NCBI GenBank assembly: GCA_032622095.1
Contig: CP136062.1
Span: 136,008,960-136,072,959, forward strand
Direction of reading: 5' to 3'
Source of the DNA: Siphonodentalium dalli
Lineage: Eukaryota > Mollusca > Scaphopoda > Gadilida > Siphonodentaliidae
Length of the DNA: 64,000 nucleotides
Position 1 is the stretch's first letter; each line of letters begins with the position of its first letter. A program made the translations under genes and the position numbers. Positions 36,300-47,659 of this stretch are shown piece by piece. The notes under the pieces are model-generated. The model was not told the origin of the DNA. It was given only the letters and a program-made list of their open reading frames with translations, and ran no database searches.

Positions 36300-36830
36300 G
36301 CGATTTGACCTTCAATTGACTATTTCGAAAGTCAAGGTCAGGTCAGGGTCATGATTTGACCCGTCCAAAACACCCCCACCCGGAGAAAAGTACCACTAGG
36401 TATCAAATTTCGTCGAAATCCGTCCGTTTTACCCCACTTGACCTTTAATTAACAATTTTGAAGGTCAAGGTAAGGTCGGAGTCATGATTTGATCCGTCCA
36501 AAACACTCCCCCGACAAAAGTACCCATAGGTATCAAATTTCGCCGAAATCCATCCGTTTTACCCGATTTGACCTTTGATTGACCACATTGAAGGTCAAGG
36601 TCACGCCGATGTCACGATTTGACCCGTTCAAAACACTCCCCGGACAAAAGTATCCCTAGGTATCAAATTTCGCCGAAATTTGTCCGTTTTACCCAAATTG
36701 ACCTTGCATTGACAGTTTTAAAGGTCAAGGTCACGTCGGGCTCACGATTTGACCCGTCCAAAACACTTCCCGGACACAAATACCCATAAGTATCAAATTA
36801 CGTTGAAATCTATGGAAAGCCGAAGAGGAC
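36300..36830 (+). repeat. Four ~130-bp tandem units with TCAAGGTCA
   Basis: Units begin near 36305, 36438, 36566 and 36698 with TTGACCTT…TTGA, continue GAAGGTCAAGGTCA, GATTTGACCCGTCCAAAACA, ATCAAATT(T/A)CG and TCCGTTTTACCC. Copies differ by substitutions and short indels. Each holds extended AGGTCA half-sites. Confidence 0.8.
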
Positions 36831-36889
36831 ATGTTAGTTGCTAATTGCTAGATATACGACGCACGACTTGTCGCGGTATTTTAAAGTTG

Positions 36890-37060
36890 TTTCAAACTAG
36901 GAGATAGAAGGATTCTGCGTTTCAAATGGTGATGAATTATAGTAATTTATTCAAATTTTATGGCATAAATTGTTATTAAAACCATATATACTATAACAAA
37001 AATGAATGACTCGAAAATTAAGTGGGCCTTTAATCAAAGTCACAATTGCAGTTAGGCTCA
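36890..37060. repeat. Repeat with an inverted counterpart at 43930-44090
   Basis: GACTCGAAAATTAAGTGGGC at 37010-37029 and CGTTTCAAATGGTGATGAAT at 36919-36938 are found as reverse complements at about 43939-43960 and 44035-44060. The arms are about 165 bp, diverged, and 7 kb apart. Confidence 0.65.
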
Positions 37061-37283
37061 TCTCATACTCGTTTAATCAGCGATATTCTGCTGCGCAGTT
37101 TGTTATAGTTCCCAGTATTCATTGAGCGTTATAGCCCCACTGTTATAATTCGCCTTTAGCAGGCGTACTCTTGCCTCAGATTATTGAGATATTAGGTCAC
37201 ACGTAATGACATTAAATCGCATGGAAACATAGCAATTGTGTGGGCTGCTTGGCGTGAATATTTAATGAGAAATAAAGTCATAC

Positions 37284-38052
37284 GTAATGACATTAAACTC
37301 AAGAAAACCCGCGAAAACAAAACAAAATCACATTTAATGTTTTAAGTTATTTCCTTCATAAAAAGAATCTCCGTGATAATGAACCCTCCCAATACTTTAG
37401 AATATAGAATTAACCTTAAAATAACAAAAACCTTCGGAATACAGAACCTTCGGAATAACGAACCTTCTGATTGGTGAACCTTCGGAATAGCGAACATTCA
37501 GAGAAATTTCGGAATAGTGGACATTCTGGATAGTGAACCTTCAGAATAGAGACATGCCCCCAATATTCATATTATATGCCCAGAGTTCAAAGGTATGGGC
37601 CCATAAAATCCTAAATTTGGCCCTTAAAATATTGAACTCCAAATTGGAGCCCACACAGAACATCACTTAAGTCAACTGTACCTGTGTCATGTCCGAATGC
37701 GGGAGGGTCCACAACATACCACAACGTTCATATTATATGCCAAGAATTCAAAAGTATGGGCCCACGTAATGACATTAAATCTCAAGAAAACCCGCGAAAA
37801 CAAAACAAAATCACATTTAATGTTCTAAGTTAAGTTATTTCCTCCTGTATATGTATCGGTATGCGCGCAGGATCAGTTCGGATGTGAGCGCACACTCCGT
37901 AAAAAGAATCTTTGTGATAATGAACCCTCTCAAATTAGTCTCAATACTTTAGAATATAGAATTAACCTAAAAATAACAAAAACCTTCGGAATAGAGAACC
38001 TTCGGAATAGCGGACCTTCGGGTTAGCGAACCTTCATAATAGAAACATGCCC
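37284..38052 (+). repeat. Tandem duplication containing CCTTCGGAATAGCGAA minisatellite
   Basis: 37284-37560 and 37766-38052 share AAGAAAACCCGCGAAAAC, AAATCACATTTAATGTT, TTTAGAATATAGAATTAACC and then runs of (A)CCTTCGGAATAGNGAA. The same minisatellite appears at 56098-56140 and 60770-60830. Confidence 0.75.
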
Positions 38053-38059
38053 CCACAAG

Positions 38060-40075
38060 TACACCGGTGACGTAAACACATGTGCTAATCTTTGTTGTAC
38101 TATCGTGACTCTATCGGTACGATTTATACTCAGTACGAAATAACCATAATAATACAGTCGCCCAGTGGATTATCGATCGACCACAGAATATGAAAATCTG
38201 CGTACCAAGCAACACCACGGTGTGGCGTAATGACGATTGAGTCAAATTGGCGATACATGGACGGATAGATAGTTTTGTTTAGGTAACTGATTTCCTCTTT
38301 GGTATCCCATGCTACAGCGATAACCTGAATGTGCGTCATTTTGAGACAGACCAATCATCCTACTTATCTGCAGGCCGTATCACAATTTTGTTGTAATATT
38401 TATCATAACATTCACATCGTTCCGCCAGAAACTGGGTTCAAAGCCAAAGCTATAAAGCCACACATCGATGAAACTTGGGGCACCGTCTCCAAGGGAACAC
38501 AACACCACGTTAATTTTCCAGCTCCCGTAAAATAGCCATATATTCATATTTACTAGCAGCTGTTTTCCAGGGAGAGGGGCATATTAAGGTTCATATTATT
38601 GTGTACCGATCCCCATGCGCATCACATTCCTGACTCTCAACCTATAAACTGTTATGAAAGCTTGTATAATTGCCTCATAAAATAATGTCATTGTTGGTGA
38701 ACAATGTATACTGCGAGAAGACGCCAAGACAACAATACATGGAATACCGGCGTTAGTTTATTTGTGAGACAGTGTGTTTATATTGGGATTTCATTTCAAA
38801 TAATGATCAAAGTGAGGGTATCATATATTTCTCGGGTCACTTCGTGATGTCACCTTTTCTATGTGCATGTGTGTTTCATTATGGTCACCATTATGGTGTC
38901 AGTTACATTTTGACCTAGATGTATATGCAACACCATGTTTACAGACAAAACAGGTATGCGCTGGTCGCTAGGAAGGTAGTACATTTGTACGACAGCCTCA
39001 CGAGAGCTTCTGATGTAAATCGGAAGGCTTTTAGCTGGTGAGCTATTGCATCGCTGGTATTCGGTGACTGGCTTCAATGTCATTTAAATGGGCACTCAAA
39101 TGCCAAGATTAAGTTCAATTCTAATCTTCATAGATTTTGGGACATTCCTCCGATCATAATAGTAATATGTCGAAAACTACTTCAGATATACTAATCTATA
39201 TATTTTAGAATGTCAGTCTGTCCCTATATATAGAAATTCACATTGAACATCCTTTAACAGTTAAAGGAGAGTAATAAGTTCTATACAAACGGTTGTCAAA
39301 GAGTATACTAAATAAAATGCGAGCATGGTTTCTCAATCCTTCAAAATACTAGGAGTATATATGCGATGAATGGGTAAAGACTGAAATTTTTGTTTCACCA
39401 AGATGCTTGTTATGTTGCCTCAATAATGGTCATTGGAACAAAATATTAGCGGATTAGTATGTGCATATTATATGATATCGTTGACATGGAAACAGGTTTT
39501 TCCTGACACATAGCCCATAGCCGGGACTCATCAATAGTCCGAATCTACACAGGGGCAAAGTCATTGATTGGTGTTTTGTCTATGCAAATTTTATGTTTGA
39601 AATAAAACAAAATGTACACACATTCCACCACAATTGGGATACAGGCAATACATAACTTAAAGTGTTTAAGAAGTGCAATTTTCGCTCAAATGGCTGCCAT
39701 TTAATCCCCCATTTTGAATTTACCCATAATATATAAGATAATGTTGTCGACGGGTATAGAGTCTGATACATGTCCGACCAACATAGCTACAAACTGAGCA
39801 GTGTTTCTCGCAGTTGCTGGTCAACAGCATTTTACAATGGCTTAAAATGGGAGGAAAACAGGCGTTTTCACCAAAATGGTTGCCATGTCAACCGTGACAA
39901 TTTTCCAGCTTGGCATGATATCCAAAATTACTATTCATGTGTTTCAGATGTATGTGAAATGTTGCACTTTTACCATAACATGCACGAATTTTCATCTGTC
40001 CGCCCCACTAATAACATGCCATGTATAAGGATGACTGTGGCCCATTTGCGTATACAAATTATGAAATAAAAAATA
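38060..40075. other. Interval with no recognised gene
   Basis: Short frames only (38329-38535, 38859-39083, 39770-40069), none with a recognisable domain. No strong repeat structure seen. Confidence 0.4.
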
Positions 40076-40079
40076 TTGG

Positions 40080-41395
40080 TGAGCCCACGTCCGCTTAAGA
40101 TGTGACTTTTGTGGCGTTGGCTACTAACAAGAAAAACAGTCCGAATTGTGGAAAGATTTTATTCCGTCTTGACTATGACCTGTGTGTTCTCAAAGGTGGA
40201 ACAGATATCAAAAGTTTCTTTTGAAGTTTGTTCAAGTTATCATTTAAGCATCACCAATACGATGATTCTTAAGAGGAACAAAGGGGCATAACTCCATCAA
40301 AATCATTGAACCATGACAACATTCCTACTTGACCTGTGTTTCTGAATTGTAAACCGTTTACCCACTAACAAGAAATTCTGTTCAAGTTATCATGCGGATA
40401 ACCGAAATTATTCTAAGTGTAAAAAGATGCATAACTCTGTCAAAAATCATCAGGCCGTGATCCATTTGCGGTCGAACTTGGCCTGTATTTTTTTTCAAAC
40501 GGTAATTAGTAATAATTACATACAAGATCGAACAACCTTAAAAAAAAACTAGATTTCTAAGTCGAGCAAGAGGCAGAACTCAGCCAACAATCAACGTACC
40601 ATCACCAAATTAGAAGATGACATGACTATGTATTCCCAAATATGAATAACGTACCATCTACATGTATCAAAATTTTGTCGAGCGTTAGTCGTCAAGTTAT
40701 CATCCCAAAAATTGTGGTTTCTAAGTTGAAAAGGGGCATAATTCCGACTGATAACTGCATCATACAAATATCAGACCATAATCAAAAGCGAACTTGATGT
40801 GTATCTCAAATGCGATCCAAATGCCAACATTTTATGTCAAAAATCATCTTGAACTTATCAACCGCAATACCAGACAGAGTTGATAAAGCTATGGCAGACG
40901 TCATAATCGCAGCTCACAGGTTCCCATTGTACTAAAGATATATGCCAAGTTTCAAATAAATTGACCTAAAAATGTAGGAATAAAACTCGGACAAAATTAC
41001 GCATGTTGCAAACAAAATTATAAGTCGAAAAAAGGGGGATAACTCCACCAAAGGAAGTCGCACAGACGTCATAATTGCAGGTGCACAGGTTCCCATGGTA
41101 ATAAATATCTGGTCCAAGTTTAAAAAAAATTGACCTAAAAATGTAGGAATAAAAGCTCGGACAAAATTATACATGTTGTGAAAATGTTCTAAGTCGAAAA
41201 AGGGGGATAACTCCACCAACAATGTCAGACAGACGTCATAATCGCAGATATCTGTGCCAAGTTTCACGGAAAATGATAAAAAAAAACGACTGAGAAAAAC
41301 TCAGGACAAATTTGTGTCCACGGACGACGGATGGACGGCCAAGCTGATCCCAGTATACCCCCCACAACTTTCTTGCGGGGTATAATAAAACCTTC
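40080..41395 (+). repeat. Dispersed repeat ending in a GGGGTATA hairpin, with internal ~170-bp units
   Basis: GGGGCATAACTCCA-type phrases recur about every 150-170 bp (40285, 40430, 40735, 41035, 41205). The last two units (40930-41090 and 41095-41260) are close copies including TTGACCTAAAAATGTAGGAA. The end CGGACGACGGATGGACGG…TATACCCC…GCGGGGTATAATAAA can form a short hairpin. This resembles a common molluscan interspersed repeat. The minus-strand 111-codon frame at 40932-41267 is an artefact of it. Confidence 0.65.
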
Positions 41396-41399
41396 TGCC

Positions 41400-42650
41400 G
41401 AATTCTGGGCTATTCAGAGACCCGGATTCCAGTTTTCACTCATTTAATATTAAAAACGTATTACCGTGGTAACATCAGAACATGCCTACATATGTCCACT
41501 AGCACATTGTTATATTTATTAATTATATAAAAAACTTAAACTATAATTTGATAAAACTGGGAATTGCCATAATAAGAAATGTCTGCATTCATGTTTACTA
41601 TCTTTACCACAATTCTCTCATGTTTCACACAAAACAGCATTTTTAACCCGAAAATCGAATGCCAGAAAATTGATGGACCCGATAATTATCTTATGGTAGG
41701 TGAACATGATTACACTTTGTTATTTAGTTAAATTCCTAACCAGAAATAGAGGAAAATGTTATTTAGGCAGTTGGATTCCATTTTTCACTGTTTCCATTTA
41801 CGAAAAAGCCTATTTAACCCCAAAAAATAAACAATCGTACATCATTTCATTTGAAATGTTATGCACTCTATCAAGACTAGTATGTTGATATATTATTCGT
41901 CTTGTTACTCTTCCACATAATTAAATCCGACGAATGGCCTATTCCATAGTGCTATAGAAATAAGGAAGGGTGTGATGTTCCGATAGCTGCATACCAGTTT
42001 TCACTGATTTTATTAATATAAAATTTAAAAAAAACCCTGGTAACCATTGATCCTGCTTTATTCCAACAACGCCTTATTATATCTATTACTTACATCTGAA
42101 TTGTTGACAAACGAAGCTGTTTTTTTTTATAAATGGCAAGATAATAATTAGTGATGCATATCATGTTGTGATCGATCCCAGAATTCTCTCATTTTTCACC
42201 AAAATAAACAGTTTTTACCCCCAAAATGAACCCTAGAGTATTGACATACTCCAAAATTATCTTACAAAATGTGAACATGTCCCCCTCTATTGTTTAGTTG
42301 CGTTCCCATACAAAAATAGACGTACATGTTATTTAGGTAGCTGGATTCCATTTTTCACTGGTTTCATTCACGAAAAAGCCTATTTTACCCCAAAATCAGA
42401 AATCGCTCAACATATCACAAGAAGGCAACACCGGCATGTTATCTGCTGTACCAATATGAAACTTTTGATACATAACTAATCGTGTTACTCTTTCACATGA
42501 TTCAATTCGAATAAGTGTCGATTCCGGTCCTATAGAGAAATATAATGGGATGCTAATCAGAGTACTCAATTCAAGTTTTCACTGATTTTATTAATTCAAA
42601 TCAGATTACCCTGGTAACCATAGAACCAGCCTTATTCCAGAAACGCCTTG
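41400..42650 (+). repeat. Tandem array of ~570-bp units
   Basis: AGTTTTCACT(C/G)ATTT…GGTAAC blocks at 41434, 41994 and 42574 mark three starts spaced about 560 and 580 bp. Each full unit also has a GGATTCCATTTTTCACTG block (41770, 42345). Inverted copies lie at 31480-32360. Confidence 0.75.
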
Positions 42651-43765
42651 TTAATTTAAACAGAGTAGTTTTTTCGTTTCCTCTAATAAAATTAAAACAA
42701 GAATAGGTGAAAACAAAGCAGACATATACAAAAACCAGGTGGTCAATTTTTCAAATTGAGCTGCCTGGAACACAAAATGGATATATATAGAACATTATTA
42801 TTGCACAGGCGACGAAAAATCAGCCACGAACTCAGTATGCGTGTGCAATGCTTTAAATGTTCTTGGTTCAGCGAGCGTGAACAAATTATATTGCTTAAAT
42901 GTCACCAATTATTATCTAATATTATCTAATACGACGCTGTTGTTTTGAATTTCGCGAGCGCGAATGTCGCATAGTAGATCGGTGGGCTTAAAGCATTAAT
43001 GTCGTAATCGGCTGTCTAGAAGCCAACCCAAATCAGTCGACGTGCAACATTCTCCTATTTATATAAACGTCATAAAATCATTTATTTGTTTTTATTTATA
43101 AGGGAAAGTAAGTCCATAATGAATTTCTAACGGGTCTACTCCGGCACTCTACTGGATCAAATGATAAATAAACTAAAATCACCACAACTCAACACGATCT
43201 ACGTGTATCTCAAATATTTATTTTCCAACCGATGCACAGCAGTTGATCAATACTGCATGGTTCTGTAGAGACTATACCGTGCGAAAGGAAATAAGATAAT
43301 ATTTAATATGGATTTGATTGTTATCATAACTTTGCATACTTACATGCATCTGATAATCCATATATATCCTATATTCTTGAATAGAATGAAAACACATACT
43401 TATGAACAAAGCAGAAGATACATTCAGTTCCACGCGAATTCGTCAATGGTGAAAGTTACACGATGACGTTGTTTGTCAATTATCGTTGAAATCGACATGA
43501 TTGTTATGAATGAAATGAACATCCTGATTATCTGAAGCGGAGAGCTCCCCCAGCACGCCAAGTAATATAATGGTTAGTTTCAGTTCCATGCACTGTCGAC
43601 AACATATATAACTATTTATAATTACCCCACCAAACATATTGTTTTGAATGCTACATGCAGAAACCCCAATGTGATTGTTTTAGCTTTGGTTCGTTAATTA
43701 CGCTTGCGTATCATCATATTACTTATATGTTATATAAGGCTGTTCCTGGCAGCAGGCTTTGCCTC
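42651..43765 (+). repeat. Interspersed repeat, unoccupied paralogue of 52531-53405
   Basis: 42651-42900 aligns with 52532-52603, 52692-52858 and 53320-53335, that is, with two TIR elements spliced out. 43700-43765 (TTATATAAGGCTGTTC…CAGGCTTTGCCTCTTTT) aligns with 53380-53425. 43340-43560 matches 22785-23000. Confidence 0.8.
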
Positions 43766-43929
43766 TTTTGCCACTTATATATTACCAGGTCCATGATTGG
43801 TGCGTCGTAAATGTAGTAATTTTATTTCTACTTCTTTCGAGACATCTTATATAGCACACACTCTGTAAATATATTCTCTATTCTTCGAATATCAGTGTTA
43901 TGTTTGGTGTTGAATCGTGTGGGCAAGAT

Positions 43930-44090
43930 AAACGGCCCACTTAATTTTCGAGTCACTGATTATTTTTTTTTAGTGCCTTGATATGCAGTTTTAATAACAA
44001 TCTGTGTCATCAAATATAATTAAAATACTATAATTCACCACCACCATTTGAAACGTCTGTGTCTCAGAAGATGACCATAGAGAAATAGAA
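43930..44090. repeat. Inverted counterpart of 36890-37060
   Basis: Shares GCCCACTTAATTTTCGAGTC and ATAATTCACCACCA with the reverse complement of 36890-37060. Confidence 0.65.
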
Positions 44091-44162
44091 AACAGCTGAA
44101 ATCATAGAAGATTACCCCGTTTTGCCTCCCATAATGGAACAGAATTCAAACTAAAAATATAT

Positions 44163-44239
44163 TTCCAATGGAAGGGAAATAACTCTAAATCTTAAGATTT
44201 AGAGTTTTAAGATTTAGAGTTTTTCCCCTTCCATTGAAA
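44163..44239. repeat. 77-nt hairpin
   Basis: TTCCAATGGAAGGG…AACTCTAAATCTTAA pairs with TTAAGATTTAGAGTT…CCCCTTCCATTGAA. The loop itself repeats the arm (GATTTAGAGTT), so alternative pairings exist. No flanking gene. Confidence 0.7.
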
Positions 44240-44573
44240 ATTTTCGAATACGTTGATAATACAATATTTTGGAGCTTCCTCTTTCAAATGGTATATCGTA
44301 TGGCATATATTTTATATAAAATTATCTGGGTGCTCAAAATTTAAGTGGACCTTTTACGCCGTGCAACAATAAAACAACTCTGGCGGTGATGCCGATAAAA
44401 GAAATATCGCGACTGTTCTTTCCTATAGTCATCGCCAATGTGTTAGTTCATATATACTACATGTATTATTATCATATGTGCCAGGGCACGGTTTATGTCA
44501 AGTACGTTTATATTTGTTTGAACACTTCCTGTTTTAATTTGGTAATAGAAAACGTGTTTCAATCTTTATTCAG

Positions 44574-45936
44574 TTGTACTGTGGCGTAGCGACACCTTTC
44601 CGGGGAACACGAGTTTACGCAAGGACAGCTATGGGAATGCCAGGATCGGAAACGGCCTTGGAAGAGTTAATGAGCCGTGTACTGGGTGACCTACGCCGTG
44701 AAGGTGTTGTTGCCAAACTAGCTGACGATCTCTATTGTGGCGGCAACACCCCAGAATAACTCATCAATAATTGGAAGCTTGTGCTACAGGCCTTCAACAA
44801 ATGCGACCTGCGTCTATCAGCATCAAAGACCACTGTTGCTCCAAAATCAACATGCGTGCTAGGATGGATCTGGGAACAGGGAACAGTCACAGTGAGTTCC
44901 CATAGAGTAGCTGCCCTATCATCGTGTGAGCTACCGACAACAGTAAAAAATCTTCGCTCATTCATCGGAGCATTCAAAGTTCTGTCTCGTGTACTCAAGG
45001 ACACTGTCCAGTTTCTTACACCACTTGAAGACCTTGTCGCAGGACGTGATTCACATGATAAACTTTCCTGGACAGATGACCTTCGCTCGGTGTTTGTTAG
45101 TGCACAGAAACACTTAGGAGATACCAAGACGATAACTCTTCCGCGTGCCGGTGATACTGTGTGGATTGTGACAGACGGTGCCGTTAAAGATCGCGGTATC
45201 GGATCGACAATGTATGTTGTGCGCGATCAGAAACCACTACTTGCAGGGTTTTTTAGTGCTAAGTTAAAAAAAACACCAAGTAACATGGCTTCCGTGCGAG
45301 ATTGAAGCCCTCGGCATAGCTGCGAGCGTGAAACACTTCAGTCCATACATTATCCAATCACATCACAATGCATGTGTACTCACTGACAGTAAACCGTGCG
45401 TGCAGGCTTTCGAAAGATTGTGTCGTGGCGAATTTTCAACCAGCCCCCGGGTGGTGACATTTCTCTCAGTCGTTAGCCGCTATCAAGTCTCTGTTAGACA
45501 TCTTGCAGGAAATGCCAATATTCCGTCTGACTTCTCGAGCCGGAATCCACCGAAATGTAACCAACCAGAGTGCCGAGTATGTTTGTTCATTTCTCAGACA
45601 GAGGAATCCGTTGTTCGCCAGTTATCCGTGCAAGACGTTCTTTCGGGACAAATTAATATGCCGTTTACTAGCCGCAATGCGTGGAAGCAAACTCAGTTGG
45701 AATGTCATGATCTTCGCAGAGTTCACGCTCATCTGACACAGGGAACCCGTCCATCCAAACGCGCTAGAGACGTTCGAGACTTGAAGCGTTACCTGAACAC
45801 AGTTTCAGTGGGCTCAGATGGCCTTCTCATAGTAAAACGCACAGAAAAGTTCGCGTCGGATCGTGAAGCAATAGTTGTACCTCGCGGTGTACTCAAAGGT
45901 TTGATAATCGCGTTCTGTGAGAACAATTACCCATAG
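44574..45936 (+). pseudogene. Decayed LTR-retrotransposon pol (RT palm end, RNase H, connection)
   Basis: Three successive frames make one pol segment. 44574-44755 carries the RT end [13 protein letters not shown]…[12 protein letters not shown], with LADD at the catalytic xxDD box. A TAA at 44756-44758 interrupts it, then LINNWKLVLQAF continues in frame. 44781-45305 covers the RT thumb (LGW, SFIGAFKVLSR) and RNase H (WIVTDGAVKDRGIG, FFSAKL). An extra base near 45287 shifts the frame, and 45289-45936 continues [42 protein letters not shown] and a C-x4-C-x2-C tail before the integrase. Family: Ty3/gypsy-type by RT to RNase H order; the clade is not certain. No LTR, gag, protease or integrase was found nearby. 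A 5'-truncated, dead copy. Confidence 0.8.
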
Positions 45937-45939
45937 TCG

Positions 45940-47640
45940 ATCCCTACTGGCGCATATACAACCACAACAATGACCGATCAGAAAATTCAGTGTGTACCCC
46001 ACCACTCTTGCTGAACATTTTGCATGGTATATATGCGCCGTTATATACACTGGTAAAATCCAACTGCATGCTACTTATGGCCTACAAATTTAGCAAGTAA
46101 ATCGTAGATTTAAATTGCAGCTGTGTGAAAACTATTGCAGAATCCAAAAGAAACCAAGATAACAAATTACAACAGAATAACGATCTCTTTAAAATCATAT
46201 CAAGTAAACAATTATAAATATATATAGGAGCATTAAGGAGCTGAATTGTCAAAACTGTTCATAACCACAGTCTTATGGGTCTCAAATGTATAGCGATAGC
46301 ATGCAAAGTTGGGGCAGAATTTAGGAGGGGTACATGGATAAATGACAACCTCTGTCGCAACATGCATGGGAATAGCTGATGCGGCGAGTCGTGGACATTC
46401 ATGCAGCTTGGAATAGAGTGTATACAATCACAACCCATTTGCTGAATCCGAAAGATGTCAGGAGATCCCATATCGTACTAAGATCAACTATGCATGGGCC
46501 AGGAAAGGTCGTGGCGCACAGGAAGTGTGGGGGGGGGGGGGTCTGCTGAAAAAGTCCAGACACAGGGCCGTGGTGAGTCATCCGGAGCTCGGAGTCCAGT
46601 GATTACAAATTTTGTGGTGAAGGATTTTTGCAAACTATTTACAAACAACAACATTGTTCTGTTTTTCAGTAGCACATGAGCAGCATATGGGTTGATGGGG
46701 GACTATACAGGTTCTTTAATTAGTCAGGTTATTTACAGTGGTCATATTGGAATTGTAGTACAGGCAAATGTTTTGTTTTCTTCAAATATTTAATACTGAT
46801 CAGACATATATAGAGGATTTCCAACGAGTTATATAGGGATATAAGATTTTATGAAACTAAAAATCTTATATCCCAACATAACGAGTTGAAGATCTTTTAT
46901 ATCACATAAAAAAAACTAGAGCTTTATGCCTTTAAAAAAAAATCGGAAATCCCAAATGGTGGGTTCACCTGTATTTGACAGGGGGGGGGGGGGGTCCGTC
47001 CCTTTTTAGCCAAAACTAAAACGTCAATCCTGCATCTGCAAATTCAGTAAAGCCCCCCCCCCCCCCCCCGCCCCCCCCCCCCTTGTGGCGCGATGTTTTT
47101 TTTTATCGAAATAAATTCGCAGAACGTCAGCAGAAACACACCTATCTATAAACGATACGGCTGCATAAGAGCACGTGCACCAATGATTAAAAACTGTATG
47201 CCAATCCTATATAATTGTCTGTATTGTTATGCATTTGCCACGAGAACTTGCTGAAATATGAGGTCGGTCATTATATATGCACGATGTATACTCATATTGT
47301 TGGAACTCTGCATCTAGTCATTATCTTCTCAGTGTTGTACATGTATAAATAACGTTACAGACGACTGGATACAAAACCAACATTTTAATTTTTAAAAGTG
47401 GTACGAAATAACTATTGAACGTGTTCGTCAAAACTATTATGCATTGTCGTTTTGCGAAAGGACTTTTTGTCCATACAAATAGACTCACGACAACGAATAG
47501 CTATCCGTATTCGTAATCGTAATCGTGTACCTTCGTGTCGGTCTCGACATCTCGTTATTGTAAATTTAACCCGCTTTTTTCTTGTGTTTATTTTTGTTCT
47601 GGTTTTTTTCAGGCCAATATGCTGAATAATATAAAGTATA
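45940..47640. other. Gene-free interval with several G/C homopolymer runs
   Basis: Immediately after pol, a shifted frame may keep a few degraded residues (45930-46060). Beyond that nothing is recognised. Poly-G at 46529-46541 and 46981-46994 and poly-C at 47053-47082 stand out; short GC-rich ORFs around 46.4-46.7 kb depend on them. Confidence 0.5.
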
Positions 47641-47659
47641 TATATAGAGTGTTTTTACC

